Shown: positions 1-7,754 of the stretch, piece by piece
Layout: every line of letters begins with the position of its first letter
Numbering within the stretch: the stretch's first letter is position 1
Assembly (NCBI GenBank): GCA_045627605.1
Contig: JAZQOA010000084.1
Location: forward strand, 1-47,745
Direction of reading: 5' to 3'
Length of the DNA: 47,745 bases
Origin: RGIG5952 sp045627605
GTDB lineage: Bacteria > Verrucomicrobiota > Kiritimatiellia > RFP12 > JAAYLN01
Notes under the pieces: model-generated
Told to the model about the DNA's origin: nothing
Seen by the model: the letters and a program-made list of their open reading frames with translations, nothing else
Databases searched by the model: none
Made by a program: the position numbers and the translations under genes

Positions 1-54
1 GGCGGCGTCGCTGGCGACTGGTTTTCGCGTTGTCCTCCTGGTCTTCTTTCGCAT
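1..54 (-). CDS. N-terminus of an unidentified leftward gene (runs off the window)
   Basis: An ATG at 54-52 opens a frame with no stop through the window edge (18 codons). The visible peptide begins MRKKTRRTTRKPVASDAA, very basic. A GGGAG Shine-Dalgarno lies 9 bases upstream (68-64) and a good sigma70-type promoter lies at 99-127. The protein cannot be named from so short a piece; a basic start would suit a DNA-binding or ribosomal-type protein, or simply a cytoplasmic tail. The promoter and ribosome site make a real start likely. Confidence 0.5.
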   Translation of the reverse strand, partial: MRKKTRRTTRKPVASDAA

Positions 55-98
55 GGCTTTGAACTCCCGGAATATGGTTCGTTAAATGATATGTGACA

Positions 99-127
99 AA
101 TCTACCATAACGAGATTTTATTGTCAA
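99..127 (-). promoter_or_regulatory. sigma70-type promoter for the leftmost gene
   Basis: On the minus strand a perfect -35 TTGACA (127-122) is followed by a 17-base spacer and -10 TAGATT (104-99). Transcription would start near position 92 and give a short leader to the ATG at 54. Confidence 0.55.
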
Positions 128-280
128 TGAGATTTTGCGGAATATTACGACGGTTTGACTGAATTGGAAGGTCAGGTATGGCTTAATCATACTCACAGGA
201 TAATCTTCAGATAATCATTTGTCCAAATCTTTCCCCTAATCTTTTGTCCCGCCATGTTTTTCGCGGCATGGCACGGATTG

Positions 281-289
281 TGCTACAAT
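281..289 (+). promoter_or_regulatory. extended -10 element before the LamG/DUF4091 operon
   Basis: TGC followed by TACAAT matches the extended -10 pattern TGnTANAAT, 47 bases before the first ATG. No convincing -35 lies at standard spacing, which extended -10 promoters tolerate. The same pattern (TGGTATAAT) is seen before the dehydrogenase operon. The rest of 130-280 shows nothing else I can name. Confidence 0.35.
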
Positions 290-335
290 TTTTGTGCCGC
301 AAAGCTTTTTTATGCGGCGAAACGGAGAAAACACC

Positions 336-2843
336 ATGTCTGCAAAAAGAAAAACAATCCGTGTCGTGGCGGCGCTAACTGTCGCGGCCTCCGCGGCGGT
401 CGCGGCGCTTCCCGTCCCGATCTACCCCGCGCAGGAAACCGACGGCCAGGCAACCGATGCCAAACTCGCGCCCGCCTCGCCCAACGAAATATCCTTCGCC
501 TTCTGGGCAAAGTTCGACAAGCTCCCCTCCGAGGGCACGCCCTGCGGCCTCTTCGACTGCGTGGCGGACAAGCAGGGCATCGTCACCTTCCGCCTCTTCG
601 CCCAGCCGACCGAGTTCCAAGGCGACTACGCGATTTCGACGCGCACACCGGTCAAGAAGGGCGAATGGCACCACTTCGAACTGAGCTACACCCGCCAGCA
701 GACGCGCGCCGCGCTCTACATGGACGGCCACCTCCAGTGGGAGAACGACAACCTCTGCCTGCCCAAGCTCAAGTTCACAGGCGATGCCGCGCCCCGCGCC
801 TTCACGGGCGAAGTCAAGGACCTTCTCGTCTATGACTTCCCGCTCGCCAACGAATATCTCGCCCTCGCGGACGACGTCGCCGACGCAACCGCCGAAATCA
901 AGGCCACGGCGAAATCAGCCGAAGCCGCCGCGAAGTCCGCCGCGCTCAAGGAGTGGGCCGCGAAAATCGCCGCCACCTGCGACGCCTACGCCGCCGCACC
1001 CGATAAAGTGACCTGCGGCGCCCTCGCCGACCTCCGCCGCGACGCCGGCAACGCCGCCGAAATCGCTCGCGCCCTCACCGATCCCGCCCTTGCCCGGGTC
1101 GCCGGCGGACAGGCCGCGCTCTACACGGTCAACCCCGTCTCACAGGAGCTCTACCTTCCCTATTCGCTCCCGCGAAACGGAGAGATATCCACGGAAATGC
1201 GCATCATCGCCTGCCCCGGCGAATACGAGAACGGCTCGCTCCTCGCCGTGGCCTTCCGCCCGCTCAAAGTCAACAACGTCACAATCTCGGACCTCCGCGG
1301 CCCCGACGGCAAAACCATCCCGGCAACCGAGGTCAACGTCAAGCTCGTGAAACGCTGGTACCGCACGGGCGGCGCGTGGCTCTCCTACCACTCGGACCGC
1401 CGCCAGCGCAATCTTACGCCCGACCTGCTCGTCAACGACGACTCGATCATCAAAGTCGACGAATTCCGCCGCAAAAACTACCTCCGGCTCGACTACCCCG
1501 AAGGCAGCCGCTACGCCGACGTCTCCGACCCCGACAAGGGCCACACGAGCTGGAACAACGCCGTGCCCTTCAGGGATTCGCCCGCGATCCGGCCCCACGA
1601 AATCCCCGAAGCCGGGCGCAACCAGCAGTACATGTTCGCCTTCCACGTGCCCGCCGGCGCCACGCCGGGCCTCTATCGCGGCCGCATCAACCTCTCGATC
1701 GCGGGCGGCGACGCCGGCATCGACGTCGCGCTCAAGGTGCTCCCGATTGCGTTGCCCGACGAACCTTCGTCCTACGCCGACCTCGGCAACGTCTACATCT
1801 CGCACATGAACCACTTCCCCGGCTTCGTCGGCGCGACGCTCAAGGAGCGCGAAGACAACGCGCGGGCCGAGCTCGCCAGCATCCGCGCGCACAACATGTT
1901 CCACACCACCGGCATCTGGAATACCCCGGAGCTCGCCAAGCTCGCCCTTGAAGCCGGCCTCATCCCCGACAAGATCTTCGCGGACAAGCATCCTAAGAGC
2001 TGGCGCGCCTTCTACTCCGGAATCCCCGCGGCCGAGCTCACGACCGCCCACAAGGAAGCAGGGACGCGCGCGGCGATCCGCGAGGTCGAGGGCTGGAACA
2101 AGTACCTCGCCGAAACCTTCCCGAAGACCGCGCGCCAGTACGTGATCTACCACTCCGAGGACGGCTCCTACAACGGCCTTGTCAACACGCAGGCCGAGGA
2201 AGCCTACGTCGCGCACAAGCTCGGCTACAAGGTCTTCGCCCACACAATGAACGACAAGGTCGTCGCCTACATGGGCGACATCCAGGACATGAACTCGTCG
2301 ACTGCGACCTCCCCCTCCGAAGCGCGCATGTGGCACGCCGCCGGTGGCGAACTCATCAACTACGCCGACCCCTTCCCCGGCTCGGAGAATCCCGAATGGT
2401 ACCGCCGCAAGATCGGCATGCTCATGTACAAGACCGGCCTCGACGGCCAGATGATGCACGGCTACCGCCAGGGCCGCACGCCGTGGAACGAGTTCGCCGA
2501 GGATCTCGGCGGCGACGGCAACTACCGCAACTTCTGCCTCTGCTACCCCATGCGCAACGGAACGATCTACACCGTCGCGTGGGAAGGCGTCCGCGAAGCT
2601 TTCGACGACCTCCGCTACGCCACGCGCCTCCGCCAGCTCGCCGAGGCGAATCTCGGCGCCGAGGCCGACCCGCTCCGCCGCGAGGCGCGCCGCGCCCAGC
2701 TCTGGCTCGAGAAGCAGGACGGCAAGGCCGGCGACCTCGACATGATCCGCGCCGGCATCATCAGCCGCATCCTCGTCCTGCAAGACGCGATTGCAAGACA
2801 CAAGGGCGTCCTGCCCGACGCCAACATGGCCGTGAAGCGCTAA
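336..2843 (+). CDS. secreted LamG + DUF4091-type glycoside-hydrolase-like protein
   Basis: Protein of 835 residues if it starts at ATG 336, chosen because a GGAGAAA site precedes it. A hydrophobic signal peptide (RVVAALTVAASAAVAALPVP) implies export. Residues about 30-150 look like a LamG/concanavalin-like jelly roll (SFAFWAKFDKL, EWHHFELSYTR, AALYMDGHL), usually a sugar-binding fold. The C-terminal half resembles the DUF4091 glycoside-hydrolase-like family: a TIM-barrel-like part and the closing segment with NGTIYTVAWEGVREAFDDLRYATRLRQLA. The substrate is unknown. It leads a three-gene operon of secreted proteins (gaps 18 and 30 bases), suggesting a polysaccharide-degrading or glycan-binding unit. 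Fold assignment is from pattern recognition; enzymatic activity is inferred. Confidence 0.7.
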   Translation: MSAKRKTIRVVAALTVAASAAVAALPVPIYPAQETDGQATDAKLAPASPNEISFAFWAKFDKLPSEGTPCGLFDCVADKQGIVTFRLFAQPTEFQGDYAISTRTPVKKGEWHHFELSYTRQQTRAALYMDGHLQWENDNLCLPKLKFTGDAAPRAFTGEVKDLLVYDFPLANEYLALADDVADATAEIKATAKSAEAAAKSAALKEWAAKIAATCDAYAAAPDKVTCGALADLRRDAGNAAEIARALTDPALARVAGGQAALYTVNPVSQELYLPYSLPRNGEISTEMRIIACPGEYENGSLLAVAFRPLKVNNVTISDLRGPDGKTIPATEVNVKLVKRWYRTGGAWLSYHSDRRQRNLTPDLLVNDDSIIKVDEFRRKNYLRLDYPEGSRYADVSDPDKGHTSWNNAVPFRDSPAIRPHEIPEAGRNQQYMFAFHVPAGATPGLYRGRINLSIAGGDAGIDVALKVLPIALPDEPSSYADLGNVYISHMNHFPGFVGATLKEREDNARAELASIRAHNMFHTTGIWNTPELAKLALEAGLIPDKIFADKHPKSWRAFYSGIPAAELTTAHKEAGTRAAIREVEGWNKYLAETFPKTARQYVIYHSEDGSYNGLVNTQAEEAYVAHKLGYKVFAHTMNDKVVAYMGDIQDMNSSTATSPSEARMWHAAGGELINYADPFPGSENPEWYRRKIGMLMYKTGLDGQMMHGYRQGRTPWNEFAEDLGGDGNYRNFCLCYPMRNGTIYTVAWEGVREAFDDLRYATRLRQLAEANLGAEADPLRREARRAQLWLEKQDGKAGDLDMIRAGIISRILVLQDAIARHKGVLPDANMAVKR

Positions 2844-2861
2844 GGAAAGGAACCGCCAGAA

Positions 2862-3956
2862 ATGAAAAAAACAGCACTGACCTTTGCCGCGGCGGCAGCA
2901 ATCGCCTCGGCGGCATTCGCCCAGGAAGACGGCAAGAACATCTACGACGTGAAGTTCGAGTCGCTCCCCGCCGACGTGACGGCGCTTCCCGCCGAGAGAC
3001 CCGGGGACTGGAACTTCAACTTCCGCCCCTACGGATCCTCCGACATGCTCTGGACCGACCCGATCCTCCAGCGTGACGTCACCTCCGGCGCGGCGACGGG
3101 CGACAAACCCACGACCGCCCTCAACGTCACGTGCGACGCCGACGGCTTCACGGTGCTCGTCCTCTGCGTCGAGCCCGCGCTCGCCGCCTCCTACGCCAAC
3201 ACCAATGGCTTTCCGTCGCCCTCCATCGAGTTCTTCTTCACGCCCGGCGACGCCGACACGCCGAAGATCGAGCACTACTACCAGATGATCTACCAGAACG
3301 ACAAGCTCAACGAATTCCCGTGGCTCGTCGAGAACCGCGGCTTCCGCCCCGTCCTGCCCTACGCGAGCTGCCGCGAGTACGTGATGGACAAGGCCATCCT
3401 GGTGAAGCTCAGTTTCTCGTGGGAGCCGCTCTACGACAGGCTGCCGATCTTCTGCGCGAAGCGCGACAACTTCTGGCGCCTCTCGCTCATCCGCTGGGGA
3501 GCCCTCTCGCAGACCTGGGGCGGAACCGTCCACCAGGCATCGCAGGCCGGCTATCTCCGCTGGCCCGCCTTCACCGACGCGCAGCGCACGGCGATCATGA
3601 AGGGCGTCCTCAAGAAGGCCTGGGTGTCGTTTTGCCAGGCCTCCGGCGAGGTCGGGACCAAAACCAACAAGGGCTGGAACGGCGTCGAGCCGCTCAAGGC
3701 GCAGTTCCGAGCCGACGAAGACAAGGCCGACCCGCGCTCCTATGTCAGCTACAACGAAGACCCCGGCTTCCGCCCCGTCCTCGAGGAGATCACGGCCGAG
3801 TGCCAGGGCTTCGCGCCCGGTATCGGCACCTTCGAGCAGCTCACGCCGGCCGAGCAGGAGAAGTTCTACAAGGCCGCGACCGACAAGCTCTTCAACTTCC
3901 GCTACGATGTCGAAGCCGCGTACGCGAAATACGTCAGGGACCAGCTCTTCAAGTAG
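2862..3956 (+). CDS. secreted CBM9-like carbohydrate-binding protein
   Basis: 364 residues. The start is supported by AGGAAAGGAA upstream and a clean signal peptide (KKTALTFAAAAAIASAAFAQ). The mature N-terminal part (about 60-220) has features of a CBM9/DOMON-like beta sandwich: WTDPILQRDV, then LNVTCDADGFTVLVLCVEP, and an aromatic-rich stretch ending in a strand-like VKLSFSWEPLY. The C-terminal 100 residues look helical. No catalytic motif was seen. It sits 18 bases after the LamG/DUF4091 gene, so a role in binding the same glycan is the simplest idea. Exact family is uncertain; it could also be a conserved secreted protein restricted to this phylum. Confidence 0.6.
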   Translation: MKKTALTFAAAAAIASAAFAQEDGKNIYDVKFESLPADVTALPAERPGDWNFNFRPYGSSDMLWTDPILQRDVTSGAATGDKPTTALNVTCDADGFTVLVLCVEPALAASYANTNGFPSPSIEFFFTPGDADTPKIEHYYQMIYQNDKLNEFPWLVENRGFRPVLPYASCREYVMDKAILVKLSFSWEPLYDRLPIFCAKRDNFWRLSLIRWGALSQTWGGTVHQASQAGYLRWPAFTDAQRTAIMKGVLKKAWVSFCQASGEVGTKTNKGWNGVEPLKAQFRADEDKADPRSYVSYNEDPGFRPVLEEITAECQGFAPGIGTFEQLTPAEQEKFYKAATDKLFNFRYDVEAAYAKYVRDQLFK

Positions 3957-3986
3957 TTCGAAGCCCAAGCGAAAGGATTTCCGAAA

Positions 3987-5372
3987 ATGAAAACGACAAT
4001 CCAGAGTCTCGTCCCCGTCGTCGCCGCGCTCGCGGCGGTGGCAGTCTTCGCCGCCGAGCCCGCCAAAGACGCCAAGCCCGGCGAACTCACTCCGCAGCAA
4101 ATCCAGCAACTCACCCGAGACAACAACGGCAAGCTTGCCCAGTTCAAGCGGACGCTTGAAGGCATCCCCAACTGGCACAACGACAAGATGCCGCGCAACC
4201 CCGAGTTCATCAACTCCAACGTCACGGAAATGGTGAAGCTCATCAAGCTCCCCGTCGGCGCGGCAACGGGCATCACCGAGGCCGGCATCCAGGCGCTCGC
4301 CGCGCGCGCCTACGCCCAGCCGCTCAACCTCAAGTGGTACGACAACGCAAAAAAGCACTACCTCGAGGCCATCAGGCTCGCGACGAAGCCCTTTGAAAAG
4401 GCCACCCTCTCCTACGACTACGCCGACTACATGCTCCGCGCCGCCATGGAGGGTGACTCCGCCCAGTGGAACAAGGCCAAGGCCGACACCCTCGCCACGC
4501 CCGGCCTCGAACCCGCCGGGAAGCTCGACATCCTCGCCCGCGGCATTGCCGGGATGGACTTCGAGCAGGAAGGCTGGAAAATCGCCGCAGGGATCCCCGA
4601 ACTCCACGGCAAGTACTATGCCCAATGCCTGCAGGCCATCGCCAACGCCGGCAGCTACATGAACCGCGGCGGGAATCCCCTCGCCTACGCGCAGTCCGAC
4701 GAGCACAAACTCGAACTTGCCGAAAAGGCCATCGCCGACACGGCGATTCCCGAAAGGGAAAAGAAGCTGTTCTTCGACCGCAAATTCGAGGCGCTCAAGG
4801 GGCTCGAGCGCTTTGCCGACGTGGAAAACATGCTCCTGGCCCGCGCCGCGAGCACCAACGCCTGGCAGCGTGCCGAAGCCTCGGCGCAACTCGGCGACTT
4901 CTACGTCGAGCGCGCCCAGCGGTACTATGGCGACCCCGAGCCGACGCTCCTCCGCAAGGCGCTCGCCTCCTACGCCGTGGCGACGGCCCACCAGCCGCTA
5001 AACGGCGGCTATGTCGCCAAGCAGGTCGCGGCGCTCATGCAGCTCGGTGAATACGACGAGGCCATCGCCAAGAACGACCTTCTCGTCTCGCTCACGCGTG
5101 ACAAAGTCGCGGACAAATCCATGAACAAGACCTACGCCGACTGCCATTACTACAAGGGCGACTACGCAAAGGCCTGCGAATACTACGACAAGTTCGACGA
5201 CGGCGACCAGAAGATGCAGCGCCGCTACGCCGAGGCGCTCTACGCCGTCGGCCGCTATGACGACGCCATCGCGCACATCAAGCGCTGCTACAACGACTGG
5301 TCGTTCAAGGAGGCCAACAAGTACTTCATCCGCAAGATCGAGGAAAAGAAGGCCGCCGCACAGCAACAATAG
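3987..5372 (+). CDS. secreted TPR-like repeat protein
   Basis: 461 residues with a signal peptide (VPVVAALAAVAVFAAEP) and an AAAGGA ribosome site. The mature protein is all-helical, with degenerate tetratricopeptide-type repeats: helical pairs such as YDYADYMLRAAMEG, ALASYAVATAHQPLNGGYVAKQVAALM, LGEYDEAIAKNDLL and YYKGDYAKACEYYDKF, strongest after residue 320. TPR arrays mediate protein-protein contacts, so it is probably an extracytoplasmic scaffold. It is the last gene of the secreted-protein operon, followed within 60 bases by a strong terminator. The C-terminus is lysine/alanine-rich. No enzymatic motif seen. Confidence 0.65.
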   Translation: MKTTIQSLVPVVAALAAVAVFAAEPAKDAKPGELTPQQIQQLTRDNNGKLAQFKRTLEGIPNWHNDKMPRNPEFINSNVTEMVKLIKLPVGAATGITEAGIQALAARAYAQPLNLKWYDNAKKHYLEAIRLATKPFEKATLSYDYADYMLRAAMEGDSAQWNKAKADTLATPGLEPAGKLDILARGIAGMDFEQEGWKIAAGIPELHGKYYAQCLQAIANAGSYMNRGGNPLAYAQSDEHKLELAEKAIADTAIPEREKKLFFDRKFEALKGLERFADVENMLLARAASTNAWQRAEASAQLGDFYVERAQRYYGDPEPTLLRKALASYAVATAHQPLNGGYVAKQVAALMQLGEYDEAIAKNDLLVSLTRDKVADKSMNKTYADCHYYKGDYAKACEYYDKFDDGDQKMQRRYAEALYAVGRYDDAIAHIKRCYNDWSFKEANKYFIRKIEEKKAAAQQQ

Positions 5373-5390
5373 ACGCGCGGATTTCAACGC

Positions 5391-5431
5391 AAAAAAAGGC
5401 GGCGGCACGAGCATGTGCCGCCGCTTTTTTT
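5391..5431. terminator. bidirectional Rho-independent terminator
   Basis: A perfect 10-bp stem (GCGGCGGCAC at 5399-5408 with GTGCCGCCGC at 5415-5424) and 6-base loop, with seven A before and seven T after. It can end the rightward TPR operon and the leftward lipoprotein gene. Confidence 0.9.
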
Positions 5432-5456
5432 GCTCCAGGCCGCCAACGGCCTCCGC

Positions 5457-5987
5457 CTATTTCCAGTAGGGGTGCTCCTTTGCCGGCGCCGTCTTCCCAA
5501 CTGTTTGCGGCTTCTCGACCGGGACGTCCGAACGTTCTACATCCCCGCCTAATTTGTCGCCGGAATAGGCGACGTGTTTCTCTGGCGTGTGCCAGTATTC
5601 CACGAAGTCAAGCGAAATGGAGGTCCCGCTTGTCGAGCCGGAAATGCGCCCCGTCCCGACACCCGGATTCCTCATGTCGCCGGAGAAACTGTCGCCGCTT
5701 GTCGTGTACGAACCAAAGACGCGACGCTCGTTGCCCGCTTCGTCATCCGTGATCCTCCAGGAACCATCGGCACCGAAATGGATATACCAGGTGAACCCGG
5801 CGGAATCCGTCAAGCTCCACGTGCCAATGATCGACGAACCGTCCGCCACGATCAACTCACCGACATCGTCGGAAGAAGACTGGTTGTTGTCGCCGTTTTC
5901 GCAGCCAAACAGCCAGACGCAGGCAACGGCTGAAAGGCTGAAGGCAAGCCAGCGACTCTGGAATTTGCACAAATTAACTAAAGACAT
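5457..5987 (-). CDS. small lipoprotein with lipocalin-like repeat sheet
   Basis: 176 residues. A hydrophobic stretch ends in a lipobox (VWLFGC), so the mature N-terminal cysteine near residue 29 should be lipidated. A low-complexity acidic/serine linker follows, then a compact beta domain (about 50-145): IIGTWSLTDSAGFTWYIHF, GADGSWRIT, VFGSYTTSGDSFSG, GRISGSTSGTSISLDFVEYW. The G-T-W start and repeated strand pattern resemble lipocalin-like small lipoproteins. Function unknown. It has its own promoter (6020-6048) and uses the terminator at 5391-5431. Confidence 0.65.
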   Translation of the reverse strand: MSLVNLCKFQSRWLAFSLSAVACVWLFGCENGDNNQSSSDDVGELIVADGSSIIGTWSLTDSAGFTWYIHFGADGSWRITDDEAGNERRVFGSYTTSGDSFSGDMRNPGVGTGRISGSTSGTSISLDFVEYWHTPEKHVAYSGDKLGGDVERSDVPVEKPQTVGKTAPAKEHPYWK

Positions 5988-6019
5988 TCCCTTTGAACTC
6001 CATTTAAAAACAGGAAATA

Positions 6020-6048
6020 ATTTTCACACAAATCAGTTTGAAAGTCAA
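6020..6048 (-). promoter_or_regulatory. promoter of the lipoprotein gene
   Basis: Minus strand: -35 TTGACT (6048-6043), 17-base spacer, -10 GAAAAT (6025-6020), about 30 bases before the ATG at 5987. The -10 is only 4/6. Confidence 0.45.
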
Positions 6049-6067
6049 ACTATTCGCATCTCAAACT

Positions 6068-6094
6068 TTGTCATGAGAAGGGATGTGGTATAAT
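6068..6094 (+). promoter_or_regulatory. promoter of the dehydrogenase/beta-helix operon
   Basis: A perfect -10 TATAAT (6089-6094) preceded by TGG makes an extended -10. TTGTCA at 6068-6073 gives a -35 at a short 15-base spacing. The start point would be near 6101, 20 bases before the ATG. It is back to back with the lipoprotein promoter. Confidence 0.55.
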
Positions 6095-6120
6095 TTCCAT
6101 AAACGAACGGAACGCAAACA

Positions 6121-6942
6121 ATGACAACGCCAGTCCAGAACGGAGCTCAAAATACACAAGGGAGCAAGTCCCCAGCCTTCCTGCGCGGCAGGCCCCGCAA
6201 CAACCACGTCCTCGTCTTCGGCGGGGGGAGCGGCATCGGCAAGGCAATCGCCAGACGAATGCTTGACGCGGGAGCGTCCGTGACGATTTGCGGAAGGAAC
6301 GCCGAAAAACTGAGGGCCGTCCGCGAGGAATTCGCCTCCGAAAAACTCTTTTCCCTTACCGGTGACATTTCCGCCGTCGATGACCACGGCCGGCTTTTCA
6401 AAGAGGCGGAAACGCTCATGGGCGGCCTCGACGCCTTCGTCAATGCCGCGGCAATCGGCGGCGACGCGACATTCAAGCGCGGCTACGAGCCCTGGGACAT
6501 CACCTCGGCGGAGTGGGACCTGATGGCGGGCATCAATTTCAAGGCGGCCTTTTTCCTCATCCGAAACGAGGTGGACTTCCTCAAGGGCAAAGGCCGGCGC
6601 GGCAACATCCTCAACCTCGCTTCAAACGCGGCCTGCATGGACGTCATCGGCTCATACGGTGCGGCGAAACTCGCGATCATCAAGTGGACCCGCGCCTTCG
6701 GCAAGCGCTTCGGCCACGACGGCATCGTCATCAACGGCATCGCGCCGGGCGCGACGGTCACGCCGATGATCGCCGCCTACGCGAAGTCCGAAAACCAGCC
6801 CTACCCGCGCCATGCGCTCGAACGCTTCATCCGCCCGGATGAAATTGCCGAACTCGCCTTCTACCTGCTCAGCGACTACGGCGAAATCATCTGCGGCCAC
6901 ACGGTTGTCGCGGACGCCGGCGACAACTGCGCGACGCTGTAG
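6121..6942 (+). CDS. short-chain dehydrogenase/reductase (first of two)
   Basis: 273 residues of the classical SDR family, NAD(P)(H)-dependent, cytoplasmic. The Rossmann glycine motif is seen as VFGGGSGIGKA near residue 33, the structural NAAIGG near 108, and the active-site pair YGAAK near 180 with the serine in NLASNAA. An extra N-terminal tail of about 28 residues precedes the Rossmann fold. The closing segment (PDEIAELAFYLLSDYGEIICGHTVVADAG) is typical of sugar or acyl-carrier oxidoreductases. It is 8 bases from the next SDR and co-transcribed with the beta-helix gene, so a role in sugar metabolism is possible. The substrate cannot be told from sequence. Confidence 0.85.
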   Translation: MTTPVQNGAQNTQGSKSPAFLRGRPRNNHVLVFGGGSGIGKAIARRMLDAGASVTICGRNAEKLRAVREEFASEKLFSLTGDISAVDDHGRLFKEAETLMGGLDAFVNAAAIGGDATFKRGYEPWDITSAEWDLMAGINFKAAFFLIRNEVDFLKGKGRRGNILNLASNAACMDVIGSYGAAKLAIIKWTRAFGKRFGHDGIVINGIAPGATVTPMIAAYAKSENQPYPRHALERFIRPDEIAELAFYLLSDYGEIICGHTVVADAGDNCATL

Positions 6943-6950
6943 CCCACCCC

Positions 6951-7736
6951 ATGAAAGCCCTCAACCTCAACGTCCTCGTCACCGGCGCCTCAAGCGGCAT
7001 CGGCGAAGCCCTGGCGCTTGAATGCGCCACACGCGGGGCGGAGCATCTCTTTCTTTGCGGACGAAACAAGGAGCGGCTCGATGCCGTCGCCGGGAAATGC
7101 CGCGCCCTTGGAGCCGCTGTGCGAGCAGACGCCATCGACGTTGCGGACGAATCGGCCATGCGCACGTGGCTTGCCGCTTGCGACGACGAAGCGCCCCTTG
7201 AACTGGTCTTCTCCAACGCCGGCGTCGCGACGGGCCGCGAGACGGAGGAGAACGTGAGGCGGACTTTCGCCACCAATGTCTGGGGCGGGCTGAACACGGT
7301 GCTGCCCGTCGTCGACCTCTTTCGCGACGGGAGGCCGCGCCGCCTGAGGCAAATCGCGATCACCGCGTCAATCGCCGGCTATGCGCCGCTTTCCACCTGC
7401 CCCGCGTATGCGGGTTCCAAGGCCGCGATGAAAAACTGGGGGCTGTCGCTCCGCGGCATGTTGAAGCGCGAGGGCATCCGGGTGAATGTCGTCTGCCCGG
7501 GCTTCGTCCGCTCGCGCATCACGGACAGGAACACCTGCCCCATGCCCTTCTTCATGGAGGCCGGGAAAGCGGCGCGCATCATCGTCGACCGCGTCCTGGG
7601 GAACGTCGGTCTCATCGCCTTTCCCTGGCCCATGCGGTTCGCCACGTGGGCGCTTTCCGCATTGCCGTGGCGAGTCGCCGAGTTCGTCGCCTCGCTCCTT
7701 CCCGAAAAAAACGACGACAACAGGAAACCGTCATAA
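6951..7736 (+). CDS. short-chain dehydrogenase/reductase (second)
   Basis: 261 residues, classical SDR: TGASSGIGEALALE at the N-terminus, SNAGVATG in the middle, ITASIAGY then YAGSKAAMKNW as the catalytic Ser-Tyr-Lys set. The last 50 residues carry a hydrophobic, possibly membrane-associated helix (IAFPWPMRFATWALSALP), a feature seen in SDRs acting on lipid-like substrates. It starts 8 bases after the first SDR. Clearly a different subfamily from its neighbour, so not a simple tandem duplicate. Confidence 0.82.
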   Translation: MKALNLNVLVTGASSGIGEALALECATRGAEHLFLCGRNKERLDAVAGKCRALGAAVRADAIDVADESAMRTWLAACDDEAPLELVFSNAGVATGRETEENVRRTFATNVWGGLNTVLPVVDLFRDGRPRRLRQIAITASIAGYAPLSTCPAYAGSKAAMKNWGLSLRGMLKREGIRVNVVCPGFVRSRITDRNTCPMPFFMEAGKAARIIVDRVLGNVGLIAFPWPMRFATWALSALPWRVAEFVASLLPEKNDDNRKPS

Positions 7737-7754
7737 CCGCAGAAAGGAATCACA

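Noticed and set aside
1140..4991. Antisense open frame of 1283 codons across three genes
   Set aside because: Composition is Val/Gly/Glu/Arg-rich with no domain signatures, and the opposite strand carries three genes with signal peptides, ribosome sites and recognisable folds. It results from third-position G/C bias.
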